Source of the DNA: Leptotrichia wadei
Lineage (GTDB): Bacteria; Fusobacteriota; Fusobacteriia; Fusobacteriales; Leptotrichiaceae
Assembly (NCBI RefSeq): GCF_007990545.2
Contig: NZ_AP019829.2
Location: forward strand, 248,001 to 312,000
Length of the DNA: 64,000 nucleotides
Direction: 5' to 3'
Shown here: positions 1 to 9,172 of the stretch, piece after piece
Position numbering within the stretch: the first letter of the stretch is position 1
How the letters are laid out: every line of letters begins with the position of its first letter
Position numbers and translations under genes: made by a program
The notes under the pieces: generated by a model
Database searches by the model: none
What the model was told of the DNA's origin: nothing
The model's input: the letters and a program-made list of their open reading frames with translations, nothing else

Positions 1-956
1 AAAATAAAATAATTACACCTGCCAGTTTAAAAATTGAAAACCAATTTTTGAAAGAAGTAGACAGCTTGGCACTTGCAAATGCTCAATTAAATGTAAAACG
101 ATCGTTTATGAATTTTTTTCAGAAGAGAGCGAAGTTTCCAAAGTTCAAATCTAAAAAGAATAATATTAAAAGTTACACAACAAATTGTGTAAATAATTCG
201 ATACGAATTGAGGAAAATAAATATTTGGTTTTGCCAAAATTGAAAAAAGTAAAATTGAAATATCATAGAGAAATACCAAAGGATTATAAAATAAAGTCGG
301 TAACATTGACAAACAGTAATGGAAATTACTATGTTTCTGTTTTGACGGAATTTGAAAAAGAAATTCAAAAAATGCCAAGTAATGATAAAGTGATTGGACT
401 TGATTTTTCAATGTCTGAATTATTTGTCAGTTCTGAAAACCAAAGGGCTGATTATCCAAGATATTTTAGGATGTTGGAGAAAAAATTGAAGAAATTACAG
501 AAATCATTGTCAAGAAAAGTGAAATTTTCTAAAAATTGGTATAAGCAAAAAGCGAAAATATCAAAATTGCATGAATATATCAAAAATTGTCGAAGGGATT
601 TTTTGCATAAATTATCGAAAAAATTGTCTGAAGTGTATAATGCTGTGGTTGTTGAGGATTTGAATATGAGAGGGATGAGCCAAACATTAAATTTTGGTAA
701 AAGTATAGGAGATAATGGGTGGGGAATGTTTTTGAGGATGGTTGAGTATAAACTGATATTTTTAGGAAAGCAATTTTTGAAGATAGATAAGTGGTTTCCA
801 TCATCGAAAATTTGTAGTAAATGTGGAAATGTTAAAGAGGAACTGAAATTATCAGAAAGAAGTTATAAATGTGAGTGCTGTGGAATTGAAATTGATAGAG
901 ATTACAATGCGGCATTGAATATAAAAAACATTGGAAAAGCGATGTTGGAATATTAA
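1..956 (+). CDS. tnpB: TnpB, RNA-guided endonuclease of IS200/IS605 (5' truncated by window edge)
   Basis: TnpB proteins are RuvC-type nucleases guided by an RNA made from the element's right end. The first in-frame start is a TTG at 48, but the frame is open to base 3 and the residues before it (ASLKIENQFLKEVDSLAL) match the conserved TnpB N-terminal part, so the true start lies left of the window. All three RuvC acidic motifs are present: Asp in VIGLDFS (codon 402-404), Glu in VVVEDLN (654-656) and Asp in DRDYNAALN (900-902). A four-cysteine zinc ribbon (CSKCG ... CECCG) lies between the second and third. The gene therefore looks intact and potentially active, not a relic. Confidence 0.93.
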   Translation, partial: NKIITPASLKIENQFLKEVDSLALANAQLNVKRSFMNFFQKRAKFPKFKSKKNNIKSYTTNCVNNSIRIEENKYLVLPKLKKVKLKYHREIPKDYKIKSVTLTNSNGNYYVSVLTEFEKEIQKMPSNDKVIGLDFSMSELFVSSENQRADYPRYFRMLEKKLKKLQKSLSRKVKFSKNWYKQKAKISKLHEYIKNCRRDFLHKLSKKLSEVYNAVVVEDLNMRGMSQTLNFGKSIGDNGWGMFLRMVEYKLIFLGKQFLKIDKWFPSSKICSKCGNVKEELKLSERSYKCECCGIEIDRDYNAALNIKNIGKAMLEY

Positions 957-971
957 GAAAATAAAAGAAAA

Positions 972-1070
972 CAGGGCAGGGACTGCCCGAAGAGCTTGGT
1001 AAATATATTTGGCTAGCAAAAGCAGATACTTCCCAAGAAGCTCCCGCTTCTAAAAGCGGGAGTAGTTCAC
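972..1070 (+). ncRNA. IS605 right end / probable omega-RNA 3' portion
   Basis: Just after the tnpB stop are three stem-loops: GGGCA 974-978 with TGCCC 984-988; CTTGG 995-999 with CCAAG 1033-1037; CTCCCGCTT 1041-1049 with AAGCGGGAG 1054-1062. In characterised IS605 elements the guide (omega) RNA covers the tnpB 3' end and the right end, and the bases just past the right end act as guide. By that rule the guide would start at about 1071. Two degenerate copies of this block occur at 8475 and 23761. The omega-RNA role is inferred from family knowledge. Confidence 0.7.
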
Positions 1071-1136
1071 TTTTCTAAATTAAATGAAGTAAAAAAAGAG
1101 CATCTTGTTGAGGAATTGAAACATTATAATTTTTAA
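1071..1136 (+). pseudogene. 3' remnant of a gene interrupted by the IS605 element
   Basis: Immediately after the right end an open frame encodes 21 residues ending in VEELKHYNF and a TAA stop at 1134-1136. It has no start codon, and its charged composition looks like a genuine C-terminus. The simplest reading is that the IS inserted near the 3' end of a gene whose body lies left of the window. The parent family cannot be named from 21 residues. Confidence 0.5.
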
Positions 1137-1170
1137 GTTTGATTTCAAAAGTGAAAAGGAGAGATTTTTT

Positions 1171-1605
1171 ATGAAAAAACTAATAATTGTAGTTGTAAGT
1201 TTAATGGTTACAACTAGCAGTTTTGCTGGTTATACGAGTGATATGATTAATAGAATGGAAATTAAAGAGAAAAGTGTGGAGAAATCCTTTGGAGGAAGTA
1301 ATGCTGAAATGAAAGAAGCGACTTCGGTTATTTTGGAGGGGTGGGATAGCGAATTGAATAAAGTTTATAAGTTGTTAATGAAGAAATTATCAAAAAGTGG
1401 GCAGATAAAACTTATAAATGAAGAAAAATTGTGGATAAAAAGTAGAGATAATAAGGCAAAAGAAATAGCCAATGAATTTTGTGACACTGTAAATGGAGAA
1501 AGACTTTGTGGAACTGGTTATGGTTTGGCGTACACGCAATCATTAGTAGAGTCAACTAAAGATAGAGCGGTTGAATTGTCAAAAAGATATGAAAAATTGA
1601 AATAA
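1171..1605 (+). CDS. LprI/DUF1311-like exported protein
   Basis: 144 aa with a clear N-terminal signal peptide (MKKLIIVVVSLMVTTSSFAG). The mature part has the DUF1311/LprI pattern: ELNKVYKLLMKKLS, then a lysine-rich helix ending in EEKLWIKSRDNKA, then a C-terminal helix with AVELSKRYEKL. The founding member, LprI of Mycobacterium tuberculosis, is a lysozyme inhibitor; that function is not shown here. Two cysteines (CDTVNGERLC) could form a disulfide. A good Shine-Dalgarno (AAAGGAGAG) precedes the ATG. Three related genes sit at 43.2, 45.9 and 46.3 kb, so this is a dispersed paralog. Confidence 0.8.
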   Translation: MKKLIIVVVSLMVTTSSFAGYTSDMINRMEIKEKSVEKSFGGSNAEMKEATSVILEGWDSELNKVYKLLMKKLSKSGQIKLINEEKLWIKSRDNKAKEIANEFCDTVNGERLCGTGYGLAYTQSLVESTKDRAVELSKRYEKLK

Positions 1606-1652
1606 AAATATGATAGGAATTAAAAATTTTTTGTAACAAAGGAAGGATTGAA

Positions 1653-2417
1653 ATGGCAAAGATAATAGACACACATACACACATTTACGACGAGCAATTT
1701 GCAGAAGATTTTGATGAAGTTTTGGAACGGATTGAGGAGCAGATGGAAAGCGCTGTTGTTATTGGATGTGATTTGGAAACTTCGCTTACGAGTGTGGCTC
1801 TTGCGAATAAATATCCGTTTATTTATGCGGTGATTGGAGTTCATCCTGTGGATATTAAGAAGTATAATGATGAAGTGGAAAAAGAATTGGAGCAACTGGC
1901 TTTGAATGAGGAAAAGGTTGTTGCGATTGGGGAAATTGGACTGGATTATCACTGGATGGAAGATCCAAAGGATGTTCAGATTGCTGTGTTTAAAAAACAG
2001 ATGGAACTTGCTGAAAGGGTTAAAAAGCCTGTTGTGATTCATACGAGGGAAGCGTTGCAGGATACGATTAATGTTTTGAAGGAATATCCGAATGTTGGCG
2101 GGATTTTACATTGTTATCCGGGATCGCTTGAGGCAGCGAAACCTCTTTTGGATAGATATTACATCGGAGTTGGTGGGACTTTGACATTCAAGAATAATAA
2201 AAAGACGAAAGAGCTTGTGCGAGAACTTCCTTTGGAAAAGATTGTCCTGGAAACAGATTGTCCGTATTTGACGCCAGTTCCTTTTAGAGGAAAAAGAAAT
2301 GAGCCGATTTACACAAAATATGTAGCAGAGGAAATTGCTAGAATTAAAGAAATTTCTGTGGAAGAAGTTATAAAAGTGACTACGGAGAATGCAAAGAGAA
2401 TTTATGTAATGAAATAA
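1653..2417 (+). CDS. TatD-family metal-dependent hydrolase (DNase)
   Basis: 254 aa, full length for the family. Metal-binding and catalytic motifs are all visible: HxH at residues 8 and 10 (DTHTHIYD), the glutamate of GEIGLDYHW, the histidines of VIHTREA and GILHCYPG, and the aspartate of LETDCPYLTP. TatD proteins are cytosolic metal-dependent 3'-5' DNases/RNases with proposed roles in DNA repair and turnover. The subtilase gene begins 11 bp downstream, so the two are probably co-transcribed. Confidence 0.93.
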   Translation: MAKIIDTHTHIYDEQFAEDFDEVLERIEEQMESAVVIGCDLETSLTSVALANKYPFIYAVIGVHPVDIKKYNDEVEKELEQLALNEEKVVAIGEIGLDYHWMEDPKDVQIAVFKKQMELAERVKKPVVIHTREALQDTINVLKEYPNVGGILHCYPGSLEAAKPLLDRYYIGVGGTLTFKNNKKTKELVRELPLEKIVLETDCPYLTPVPFRGKRNEPIYTKYVAEEIARIKEISVEEVIKVTTENAKRIYVMK

Positions 2418-2428
2418 AGGAGAGATGA

Positions 2429-4330
2429 GTGAAGAAAACAAGATTTTCAATAATTCTTGCAAGTATTATTTTAAATATAAATATATTTGGAGCAAAGTTG
2501 GTTTATACTGATAAAAAAACAAAAGTATCTGATTATGATGTAAAAGAAAATTTGGTAAAATATCAAAAAAATGAGTATAGAAAAGGTAAAATTTATTATG
2601 CTATAACTGATAATACGACAGGCTATGATAATTGGAAAAAAGAAGTTGGAGATGAAATGCCACGAACTTATCTTCCTGAAAATTGGGAAAAAATAGCAAA
2701 ACATTCGTTAAAGGATCAGGAAGGTGAAGATCATACGACACTTGCCACGAAAACTTTTCTTGAAACAACAGGATTTGATGCGGGTCAAGTAATAAATTAT
2801 GGTGCTGAAAATGAATGGAATATGTTAGAAGGAATATTTTCCTATAGTACAAGTACACCATATTATTCGCAGTATTTATTAACAGACAATGCTTGGTATT
2901 TTGGAAATGTAATAAATGAAACACTTTTAAATAATTATATGCCCAGACTTGTGACAACGAATACAGATGATAGAAATTTATTGGTATTGGCTGTTCCTAA
3001 TGCACAAAAAAAGGAAAATAATTCTAATGCTGAAGTATTGCTTAATGATGCAACTGCAAAACTTCCCTTGTATAGCGATGAAGTAGCAAAATTGTTTAGA
3101 AGTCAGCGAATAATGGTTGATGCTGCAAATTGTTTTGTTTATGGGAAAAAAGATGTGACAAATTCTGTTTTGCTGAATGAAAGTTACAAAGGTGGAAAAA
3201 TATCAGATTTTTCAGAAAAATGTACAATGTCTCAAACAGATGATGAAGTCAGTGCAGATGCATTATATGCACGAAGTAATACAGTAGTAGCACTTGGTAA
3301 CATATATAGTAAAACGGAAGAGGAAGATAAATTTGGAACAAGTTTTGCAACACCTAGAACTGCTGGATATGCGGCACTTATTTTGAATAAATTTAAGGGG
3401 CTGACTTATCATCAGATTAAAGAAATTCTTTTGACAACGGCTTATCGTGAAAGAGATAGGCTTGACAATCAGATGGGCTGGGGAATTGTGGATATAAGAA
3501 AAGCACTTAATGGTCCGACAAATTTGAATGCGGGATTGATTGAAGAAAATAAATTTTATACTGGAATGTATGATAAAATTTTCAATAAAAAAAGTAACGA
3601 TATTTATTTTTGGGCTGAACCTGAAACTGACTGGGTTTGGACTAATGACATAAACAGCGGATTAAGCGATAAGCCAAGTGGGACATCTACTTATGTTATG
3701 GCTTTAGATAAAGATGATAACAGTAAAATTGGAAGAGTGACTATACAAAATTATTTGCCAAGTGAAGAAAATTTTTACAAAGAAACTAGTAAATATGTGC
3801 CAGGGCTTAGAAAAGCTGGAAAACATAAGTTGACTATAACTGGGGATTTGCTTTATGGCGGAGAAACTCAAGTCTTGGAAGGAACGCTAAAACTTACTGG
3901 AAATATACCTGACAGTAAAATAGTTGTTTATGAAGGGGCGACTCTTGAACTTTGTGGAAATGCGAATAAGGTTGTACTTGCTGGCGGGAAAATTGAAGCA
4001 TGTCCGAGTGCTAAATATATGCTTGTGAATGAAGACAGGGAAGATATTGAAGTAAATAAAACAAAAGTGATTGATATTCCAAAACTTTTCTACTTTACTC
4101 AGAGTAATAAAATAGAAACTAAGAATTTTAAAAATTATGATAAATATAATAAATTTTTAAATAAGCATTACAATCACATAAAAAGTAATTATAATTTTGG
4201 AAAAATGCCTAAAGATGAATTTTTTGCTGGGAAAAATCAAGTTTATGCACACGATTATTCTTATAAGCTGACTGGTAAATGGGATTTTATTGATACTTAT
4301 GAATTTTATAAATATATGAAAGGAAGATAA
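2429..4330 (+). CDS. S8 (subtilisin-like) serine peptidase with autotransporter-like passenger but no barrel
   Basis: 633 aa starting at GTG, with an AAAGGAGAG Shine-Dalgarno overlapping the end of tatD. A signal peptide ends near residue 22. The catalytic serine is clear (GTSFATP, Ser305), followed by the usual helix and GWGIVDIRKAL. The histidine is probably His102 in EDHTTLAT and the aspartate probably Asp61 in AITDNTTG; both motifs are degenerate (no HGT, no DTG). Residues after about 460 (GDLLYGGETQVLEGTLKLTG) resemble the beta-helical stalk of subtilase autotransporters. The C-terminus (EFYKYMKGR) shows no beta-barrel and no terminal aromatic. It may be a secreted protease or a decayed autotransporter. 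Confidence 0.75.
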   Translation: MKKTRFSIILASIILNINIFGAKLVYTDKKTKVSDYDVKENLVKYQKNEYRKGKIYYAITDNTTGYDNWKKEVGDEMPRTYLPENWEKIAKHSLKDQEGEDHTTLATKTFLETTGFDAGQVINYGAENEWNMLEGIFSYSTSTPYYSQYLLTDNAWYFGNVINETLLNNYMPRLVTTNTDDRNLLVLAVPNAQKKENNSNAEVLLNDATAKLPLYSDEVAKLFRSQRIMVDAANCFVYGKKDVTNSVLLNESYKGGKISDFSEKCTMSQTDDEVSADALYARSNTVVALGNIYSKTEEEDKFGTSFATPRTAGYAALILNKFKGLTYHQIKEILLTTAYRERDRLDNQMGWGIVDIRKALNGPTNLNAGLIEENKFYTGMYDKIFNKKSNDIYFWAEPETDWVWTNDINSGLSDKPSGTSTYVMALDKDDNSKIGRVTIQNYLPSEENFYKETSKYVPGLRKAGKHKLTITGDLLYGGETQVLEGTLKLTGNIPDSKIVVYEGATLELCGNANKVVLAGGKIEACPSAKYMLVNEDREDIEVNKTKVIDIPKLFYFTQSNKIETKNFKNYDKYNKFLNKHYNHIKSNYNFGKMPKDEFFAGKNQVYAHDYSYKLTGKWDFIDTYEFYKYMKGR

Positions 4331-4359
4331 AAAATATAATAAATTAAAATAAGAAATTA

Positions 4360-4446
4360 TACTGTTCCCCATTAGAATAATAAATTTGTCATAAATTCTA
4401 TTTAACAAGGGGTCTTAACCCCCTTGCCAGAAAATAAATAAAATAT
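4360..4446. repeat. MITE-like intergenic repeat, copy 1 (right end missing)
   Basis: About 85 bp resembling the element at 35012-35121. Shared blocks are TACTRTTYCC, CATTAGAATAA, ATTTGTYATAAATTCT, the central CAAGGNG hairpin and CAGAAAWA. The right terminal repeat seen in the 35-kb copy is not recognisable here; the phosphatase gene begins at 4460. Confidence 0.55.
4406..4426. terminator. CAAGGGG-loop-CCCCTTG hairpin, copy a
   Basis: Perfect 7-bp stem (4406-4412 with 4420-4426) between the convergent subtilase and phosphatase genes. It could end transcription in both directions, though it lacks a long T tract. It is one of eight similar hairpins in the window. Confidence 0.6.
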
Positions 4447-4459
4447 ATTTTTTAATTTT

Positions 4460-4915
4460 TTAAATTTCTTCTTTTAATTTTTTTAATAAAGCCTGACAGC
4501 CTTTTGTAACATCGACAAATGTTTGCTCAAAATCCCCTGTAAACCAAGGATCAGCAATATCACGGGCCTCTCCGGCATATTCTAAAAGTCTTTTGACTTC
4601 TCCTGTTTTTTTGTCATTTATAAACGAATTAATATCTTTTATATTATTTTCATCCATTCCAATGATATAATCGGAATCTAAATCTGAATCTTCAAGAGTT
4701 CGAGAGTACATTCCAGCAGTTGAAATTCCTTCTTTTTTTAGTCTTTCACGAGTACCGTGATGAACAGGATTTCCGTGTTCCCAAGAACTTGTTGCCGCAG
4801 AGTCAATTATAATTTTATCTTGTAAATTCTCATCTGCAACCATTTTTTTAAAGACAGCCTCAGCCATTGGAGAACGGCATATATTTCCAAGACAGACAAA
4901 TAATACTTTTTTCAT
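4460..4915 (-). CDS. Low-molecular-weight protein-tyrosine phosphatase
   Basis: 151 aa, family length. The P-loop CLGNICRS (Cys8 nucleophile, Arg14, Ser15) is at the N-terminus, and the general-acid aspartate is in DPWFTGDF near residue 120. These cytosolic enzymes remove phosphate from tyrosine (or arginine) residues. No tyrosine kinase or polysaccharide gene is adjacent, so the substrate is unknown. The next minus-strand gene upstream starts 110 bp away, so an operon is uncertain. Confidence 0.93.
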   Translation of the reverse strand: MKKVLFVCLGNICRSPMAEAVFKKMVADENLQDKIIIDSAATSSWEHGNPVHHGTRERLKKEGISTAGMYSRTLEDSDLDSDYIIGMDENNIKDINSFINDKKTGEVKRLLEYAGEARDIADPWFTGDFEQTFVDVTKGCQALLKKLKEEI

Positions 4916-5024
4916 TTTTTCTCCTTTTGATTTTATTTTTACTTTTCGTTATTTTTCATAAATTAGATTTCATAAATTAAATTTTTCATTTTAAAATCAT
5001 AAATTTTAAAAATAAAAAATAAAA

Positions 5025-5939
5025 TTAATTGTTGTAGGTTTCACAACGATTTAACCAGCCTCTAAGCCATTTTTGCTCATTCTTTGCACCAGAATTTTTT
5101 ACTCTTCTTTCAAGCACAGATTTTGCCGACTGACTAAATTCTTCAAGTGCCGCTTTCCCAGTTTGAGAACCTTTCATATTTTCCAAAACTTGCAGAAGTC
5201 CCCATCCTTGCCCATTGTAAGTTTCTGATGGCAAAATTCCTTCACCTTTGAAATTTACATAGTCAATTAATGGATATAAGCCATTTGGCGAGTTTGCAAC
5301 ACGGTAAAATTGCTTTTTGACATTTTCTTTATTTTTTGCAACTTTTAGCATTTTTTCCAGCGAATCTTCCAGACGGTTGAAAATAAACTCAATTTGTGTA
5401 TCCTGCGTGTTGTAAAGAAAATTAATCAGTTCGGTAATTTCTGGATTATTATTTTGTTTTAATTTCAAAAACTCTTCTCGGCTTTTCCAAGGTGCAAATT
5501 TGTTATCTTTAATAATTTTTGGCAATTCAATATTTTTAGATTTATAAAATTCCACAAGTGGCGGAAAACTTTCTTCAAATTTACCTTTTTCACCTTTTTT
5601 ATACCAAATAAAATGCCCTATCCCAAGCGATGGGAAATTTTCTCCGCTATTCCAAACAACCAAGTCATTTTTTTTCCCCGCGGCTTCATTTTGAAAAATT
5701 CTTTTAGCCACACGGTTAAGTTCTTCTTTTGAAATTGACAATTTTGGTCTTTCACTTAAATTTTGAGAGTTTTTATTTTTATCTTCATTGTTATTGATAT
5801 TTTTATTTTGATTCAAATTATCTACTTTTTTAATATTTTCTTTTTTTGTTTTCGGTGATTTTTTGGAAAATCCAAAAGATGTCAAAGAAGCTGATAATGC
5901 TCCAAGTAAAATAATTGTTTTTATTTTTTTTGATTTCAT
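5025..5939 (-). CDS. Exported protein with lysozyme-like GIGH motif, function unknown
   Basis: 304 aa. An N-terminal signal peptide (ILLGALSASLTSFGFS) is followed by a low-complexity Lys/Asn-rich linker (about residues 25-70) and then a conserved-looking domain. The domain opens with AKRIFQNEAAGKKNDLVVWN and continues ENFPSLGIGHFIWYKKGE. An early glutamate followed by GIGH recalls phage-type lysozymes (E...TIGIGH), but this parallel was drawn by eye. It may act in the periplasm. It is divergent from the exported gene at 6072. Confidence 0.55.
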   Translation of the reverse strand: MKSKKIKTIILLGALSASLTSFGFSKKSPKTKKENIKKVDNLNQNKNINNNEDKNKNSQNLSERPKLSISKEELNRVAKRIFQNEAAGKKNDLVVWNSGENFPSLGIGHFIWYKKGEKGKFEESFPPLVEFYKSKNIELPKIIKDNKFAPWKSREEFLKLKQNNNPEITELINFLYNTQDTQIEFIFNRLEDSLEKMLKVAKNKENVKKQFYRVANSPNGLYPLIDYVNFKGEGILPSETYNGQGWGLLQVLENMKGSQTGKAALEEFSQSAKSVLERRVKNSGAKNEQKWLRGWLNRCETYNN

Positions 5940-6071
5940 GACCTTTCTCCTTTTTTAGTAATTTTATCATATTTTTAGGATTTTATAAAGAGAATGTTTT
6001 TTGTTGTTATTCAGTTTGAAAAGTGATATAATCTTGTTAATTCCTTTTTATTTTTTAAATGGAGGTTATTT

Positions 6072-6953
6072 ATGAAAAAAATTATAATAATATTTTTATT
6101 ATTTAGTAGTTTAAGTTTTTCTTATACACGAAAGGAGCAGATTCAGGAAAATTTGTCAAAAGTTGGGATAAAGCAGGAGATAATTGATGAAACTCAAAAA
6201 ATGGATTTTGAAATTAGAGATCTTGTGACTTTTGAGAATAACGAAAATGTGATTGGAGAAAAATTAAATAGACTTCTTGCACTTTTGAAAAAAGATGAAC
6301 GGAATTATATTGTATCAGAAGATATTATTACAATTTATGAATCAAAAATTGGAAAAGATTATGAGAAATATTTAAATTTATTTACAAAATACACTCCTTA
6401 CGATTATGAAAAACTGTTTGCAAAAATGGTATATTATCGTGGAATAGGTGAAAAAGATAAGAGTGACAGTTATTATAGGGAAATAGAAAAAAAATATAGC
6501 AATACTCCAATTATGGAAGTTATAAAAATTTATAATACTGCAAATGAAAAAGATAGATTGCTTCAAACAAAAAAAGTTTTAGATATACTAAAAAATGAAG
6601 AAATAAAAAGACAATTTGGAATTCCAGATGAAGAAGTTCATTCAATGAATTTAACTTATACTTTGACAGAAGTAAGAAAAAATTATAATAATGGTGAAAT
6701 TGAAAAAGCAGTTTCAGAATATATAAACAATATTGTAAATTCTAATGTTTCAAATGAGGTTCGCGAGTATAATCGACGAAAAGAAATATTGTTATTGTTA
6801 AATGTTTTGATGATCAATGAAGAAATCACGAATAAAAAACTGCGTGAACAAAATAAGAAAAAAATGGAAGGTACTTATATTTCTAAAGAAATAAAAAAAG
6901 AAACTATGAAAAATACAGATTATTTAGATAAATATTTGAATGAAATACAATGA
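6072..6953 (+). CDS. Exported helical protein of unknown function
   Basis: 293 aa with a signal peptide (MKKIIIIFLLFSSLSFSYTR) and a mature region that is almost all charged helix with many Lys, Glu, Asn and Tyr. Pairs of helices suggest a TPR-like or helical-repeat fold, but no family was recognised. An AT-rich promoter with GTGATATAAT lies at about 6023-6032. Downstream is the enolase promoter, so the gene is probably monocistronic. Confidence 0.6.
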   Translation: MKKIIIIFLLFSSLSFSYTRKEQIQENLSKVGIKQEIIDETQKMDFEIRDLVTFENNENVIGEKLNRLLALLKKDERNYIVSEDIITIYESKIGKDYEKYLNLFTKYTPYDYEKLFAKMVYYRGIGEKDKSDSYYREIEKKYSNTPIMEVIKIYNTANEKDRLLQTKKVLDILKNEEIKRQFGIPDEEVHSMNLTYTLTEVRKNYNNGEIEKAVSEYINNIVNSNVSNEVREYNRRKEILLLLNVLMINEEITNKKLREQNKKKMEGTYISKEIKKETMKNTDYLDKYLNEIQ

Positions 6954-7042
6954 AGTAAATTTTAGGAATTTTATAGAGTATTTTTATTTATCTAATTTTA
7001 ATAAATTTTATTAATTTTTTTTCAAAAAATTGAAATTTTGTT

Positions 7043-7071
7043 TTGAAAATCGGAACACATTGTGATATAAT
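7043..7071 (+). promoter_or_regulatory. Sigma-70 promoter of eno
   Basis: -35 TTGAAA (7043-7048), 17-bp spacer, -10 TATAAT (7066-7071), preceded by GTGA. The start codon is about 40 nt beyond the likely transcription start. Confidence 0.75.
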
Positions 7072-7113
7072 TAGAGTTGAGAAATGCTATAATAAATAAA
7101 TTTATGGAGGTAA

Positions 7114-8430
<1,317 letters not shown>

Positions 8431-8474
8431 TAGACTAGTAATAAGATTACAAAAATTATATTATTATAAATTTT

Positions 8475-8556
8475 CAGGGTAGGGGCATACCGAAGAGCTT
8501 GGTAAATATATGTGATTGATAAAATTGTATACTTCCCAAGAAGTCCCCTTTTCAAT
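8475..8556 (+). ncRNA. Degenerate IS605 right-end/omega-RNA relic, copy B
   Basis: This block matches the tnpB-adjacent right end (972-1070) over most of its length, including CGAAGAGCTTGGTAAATATA and ACTTCCCAAGAAG. Stem 1 is changed but still pairs (GGTA 8478-8481 with TACC 8488-8491). Stem 2 is conserved (CTTGG 8498-8502 with CCAAG 8536-8540). The terminal hairpin is deleted. No tnpB or left end is present, so it is a solo relic between eno and the FadA operon. It may serve as a 3' structure for eno. Confidence 0.7.
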
Positions 8557-8586
8557 ATAATTTTTTTTATTAGTTTATATAAAAAA

Positions 8587-8615
8587 TTGACAATTATTGT
8601 TAAATGATATATAAT
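8587..8615 (+). promoter_or_regulatory. Near-consensus sigma-70 promoter of the FadA-like operon
   Basis: Perfect -35 TTGACA (8587-8592), 17-bp spacer and perfect -10 TATAAT (8610-8615). This is one of the best-matching promoters in the window and predicts strong expression of the adhesin genes. Confidence 0.85.
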
Positions 8616-8658
8616 ATATAAGATAATTAAAACTAATAACTAATTAGGAGGAAAAAAA

Positions 8659-9093
8659 ATGAAAAAAGTTGGAATTTTATTTGTACTTTTAAGTGCTTTA
8701 TCATTTTCAGCTAATTCTGCAAAAACTACTAAAACTACAAAAACTAGAACTACTAAAACAGTAACTACTCAATCAGTAACTGGTAGATTTAACCAATTGG
8801 AAGCAGAATATGAAAGATTGGTAAATATGGAAAATCAAGAGTACAACAAATTAAAGGCAAATGCTGACGCAGCAGCAGCTAGATTAGCTGAAAAAGAAGC
8901 TCAAAAAGCTCAAATTGAAGAAAGAATTGCAAAAATTGAAGCAGCAGCAGATTCAAAAGCATTTAAAGCTCAATATGCTGACTTAGCAAAACAATATAAA
9001 GCTGTAGTTAAAGCATTAGATACAGAAATCAAATCTTTAAATACAACAGTTGAAAATTTTGCAGCTATTGAATCTTTAAAAGGAAATCAATAA
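8659..9093 (+). CDS. FadA-family adhesin, first gene
   Basis: 144 aa. A signal peptide (MKKVGILFVLLSALSFSANS) is followed by a short Thr/Lys repeat linker (KTTKTTKTRTTKT), then a two-helix hairpin. The hairpin follows the FadA plan: a first helix with LEAEYERLVNMENQEYNKLKA and an alanine-rich AEKEAQKAQIEERIAKIEA, a turn, then FKAQYADLAKQYKAVVKALD and the C-terminal FAAIESLKGNQ. FadA of Fusobacterium nucleatum is a surface adhesin that binds cadherins and can form amyloid-like filaments. The Thr/Lys linker is not typical of FadA. It shares an operon with 9169. Confidence 0.85.
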   Translation: MKKVGILFVLLSALSFSANSAKTTKTTKTRTTKTVTTQSVTGRFNQLEAEYERLVNMENQEYNKLKANADAAAARLAEKEAQKAQIEERIAKIEAAADSKAFKAQYADLAKQYKAVVKALDTEIKSLNTTVENFAAIESLKGNQ

Positions 9094-9114
9094 AAATAAA
9101 AAAGTGAAAGGAGA

Positions 9115-9160
9115 TATGGGAAGTGAAAGCAGAATAAATAATTTGTATTTAATTCCCATA
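9115..9160 (+). promoter_or_regulatory. Hairpin covering the start of the small ORF before the second FadA-like gene
   Basis: TATGGGAA (9115-9122) pairs perfectly with TTCCCATA (9153-9160) around a 30-nt loop. The left arm contains the AUG of the small upstream ORF and lies next to its AAAGGAGA Shine-Dalgarno. If folded it could hinder initiation; translating ribosomes would open it. There is no T tract, so it is not a terminator. Confidence 0.5.
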
Positions 9161-9172
9161 GAAAAAAGATGA
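9116..9172 (+). CDS. 18-codon small ORF coupled to the second FadA-like gene
   Basis: ATG at 9116 follows a strong Shine-Dalgarno (AAAGGAGA, 9107-9114). It encodes MGSESRINNLYLIPIEKR and stops with a TGA at 9170-9172, which overlaps the ATG of the adhesin gene (ATGA, 9169-9172). The adhesin start has no good Shine-Dalgarno of its own. The arrangement suggests translational coupling through a short leader. The peptide has no recognisable function. Confidence 0.55.
   Translation: MGSESRINNLYLIPIEKR

Larger units (their letters stand above)
1..1070 (+). mobile_element. IS200/IS605-family element, 3' part
   Basis: The left edge of the window cuts this element. Visible parts are the tnpB reading frame, open from base 3 to 956, and a structured right end from about 972 to 1070. 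The right end finishes with a perfect 9-bp hairpin (CTCCCGCTT 1041-1049 with AAGCGGGAG 1054-1062) followed by AGTAGTTCAC, a layout typical of IS605 right ends. No tnpA is visible; it could lie left of the window or be absent. The sequence right after 1070 reads as the C-terminal end of an interrupted gene, so the element seems to have landed in a coding region. Confidence 0.8.

Noticed and set aside
1620-2042. 140-codon minus-strand frame over tatD
   Set aside because: Antisense to intact TatD catalytic motifs; Phe/His/Asn-rich composition typical of AT-rich shadow frames.
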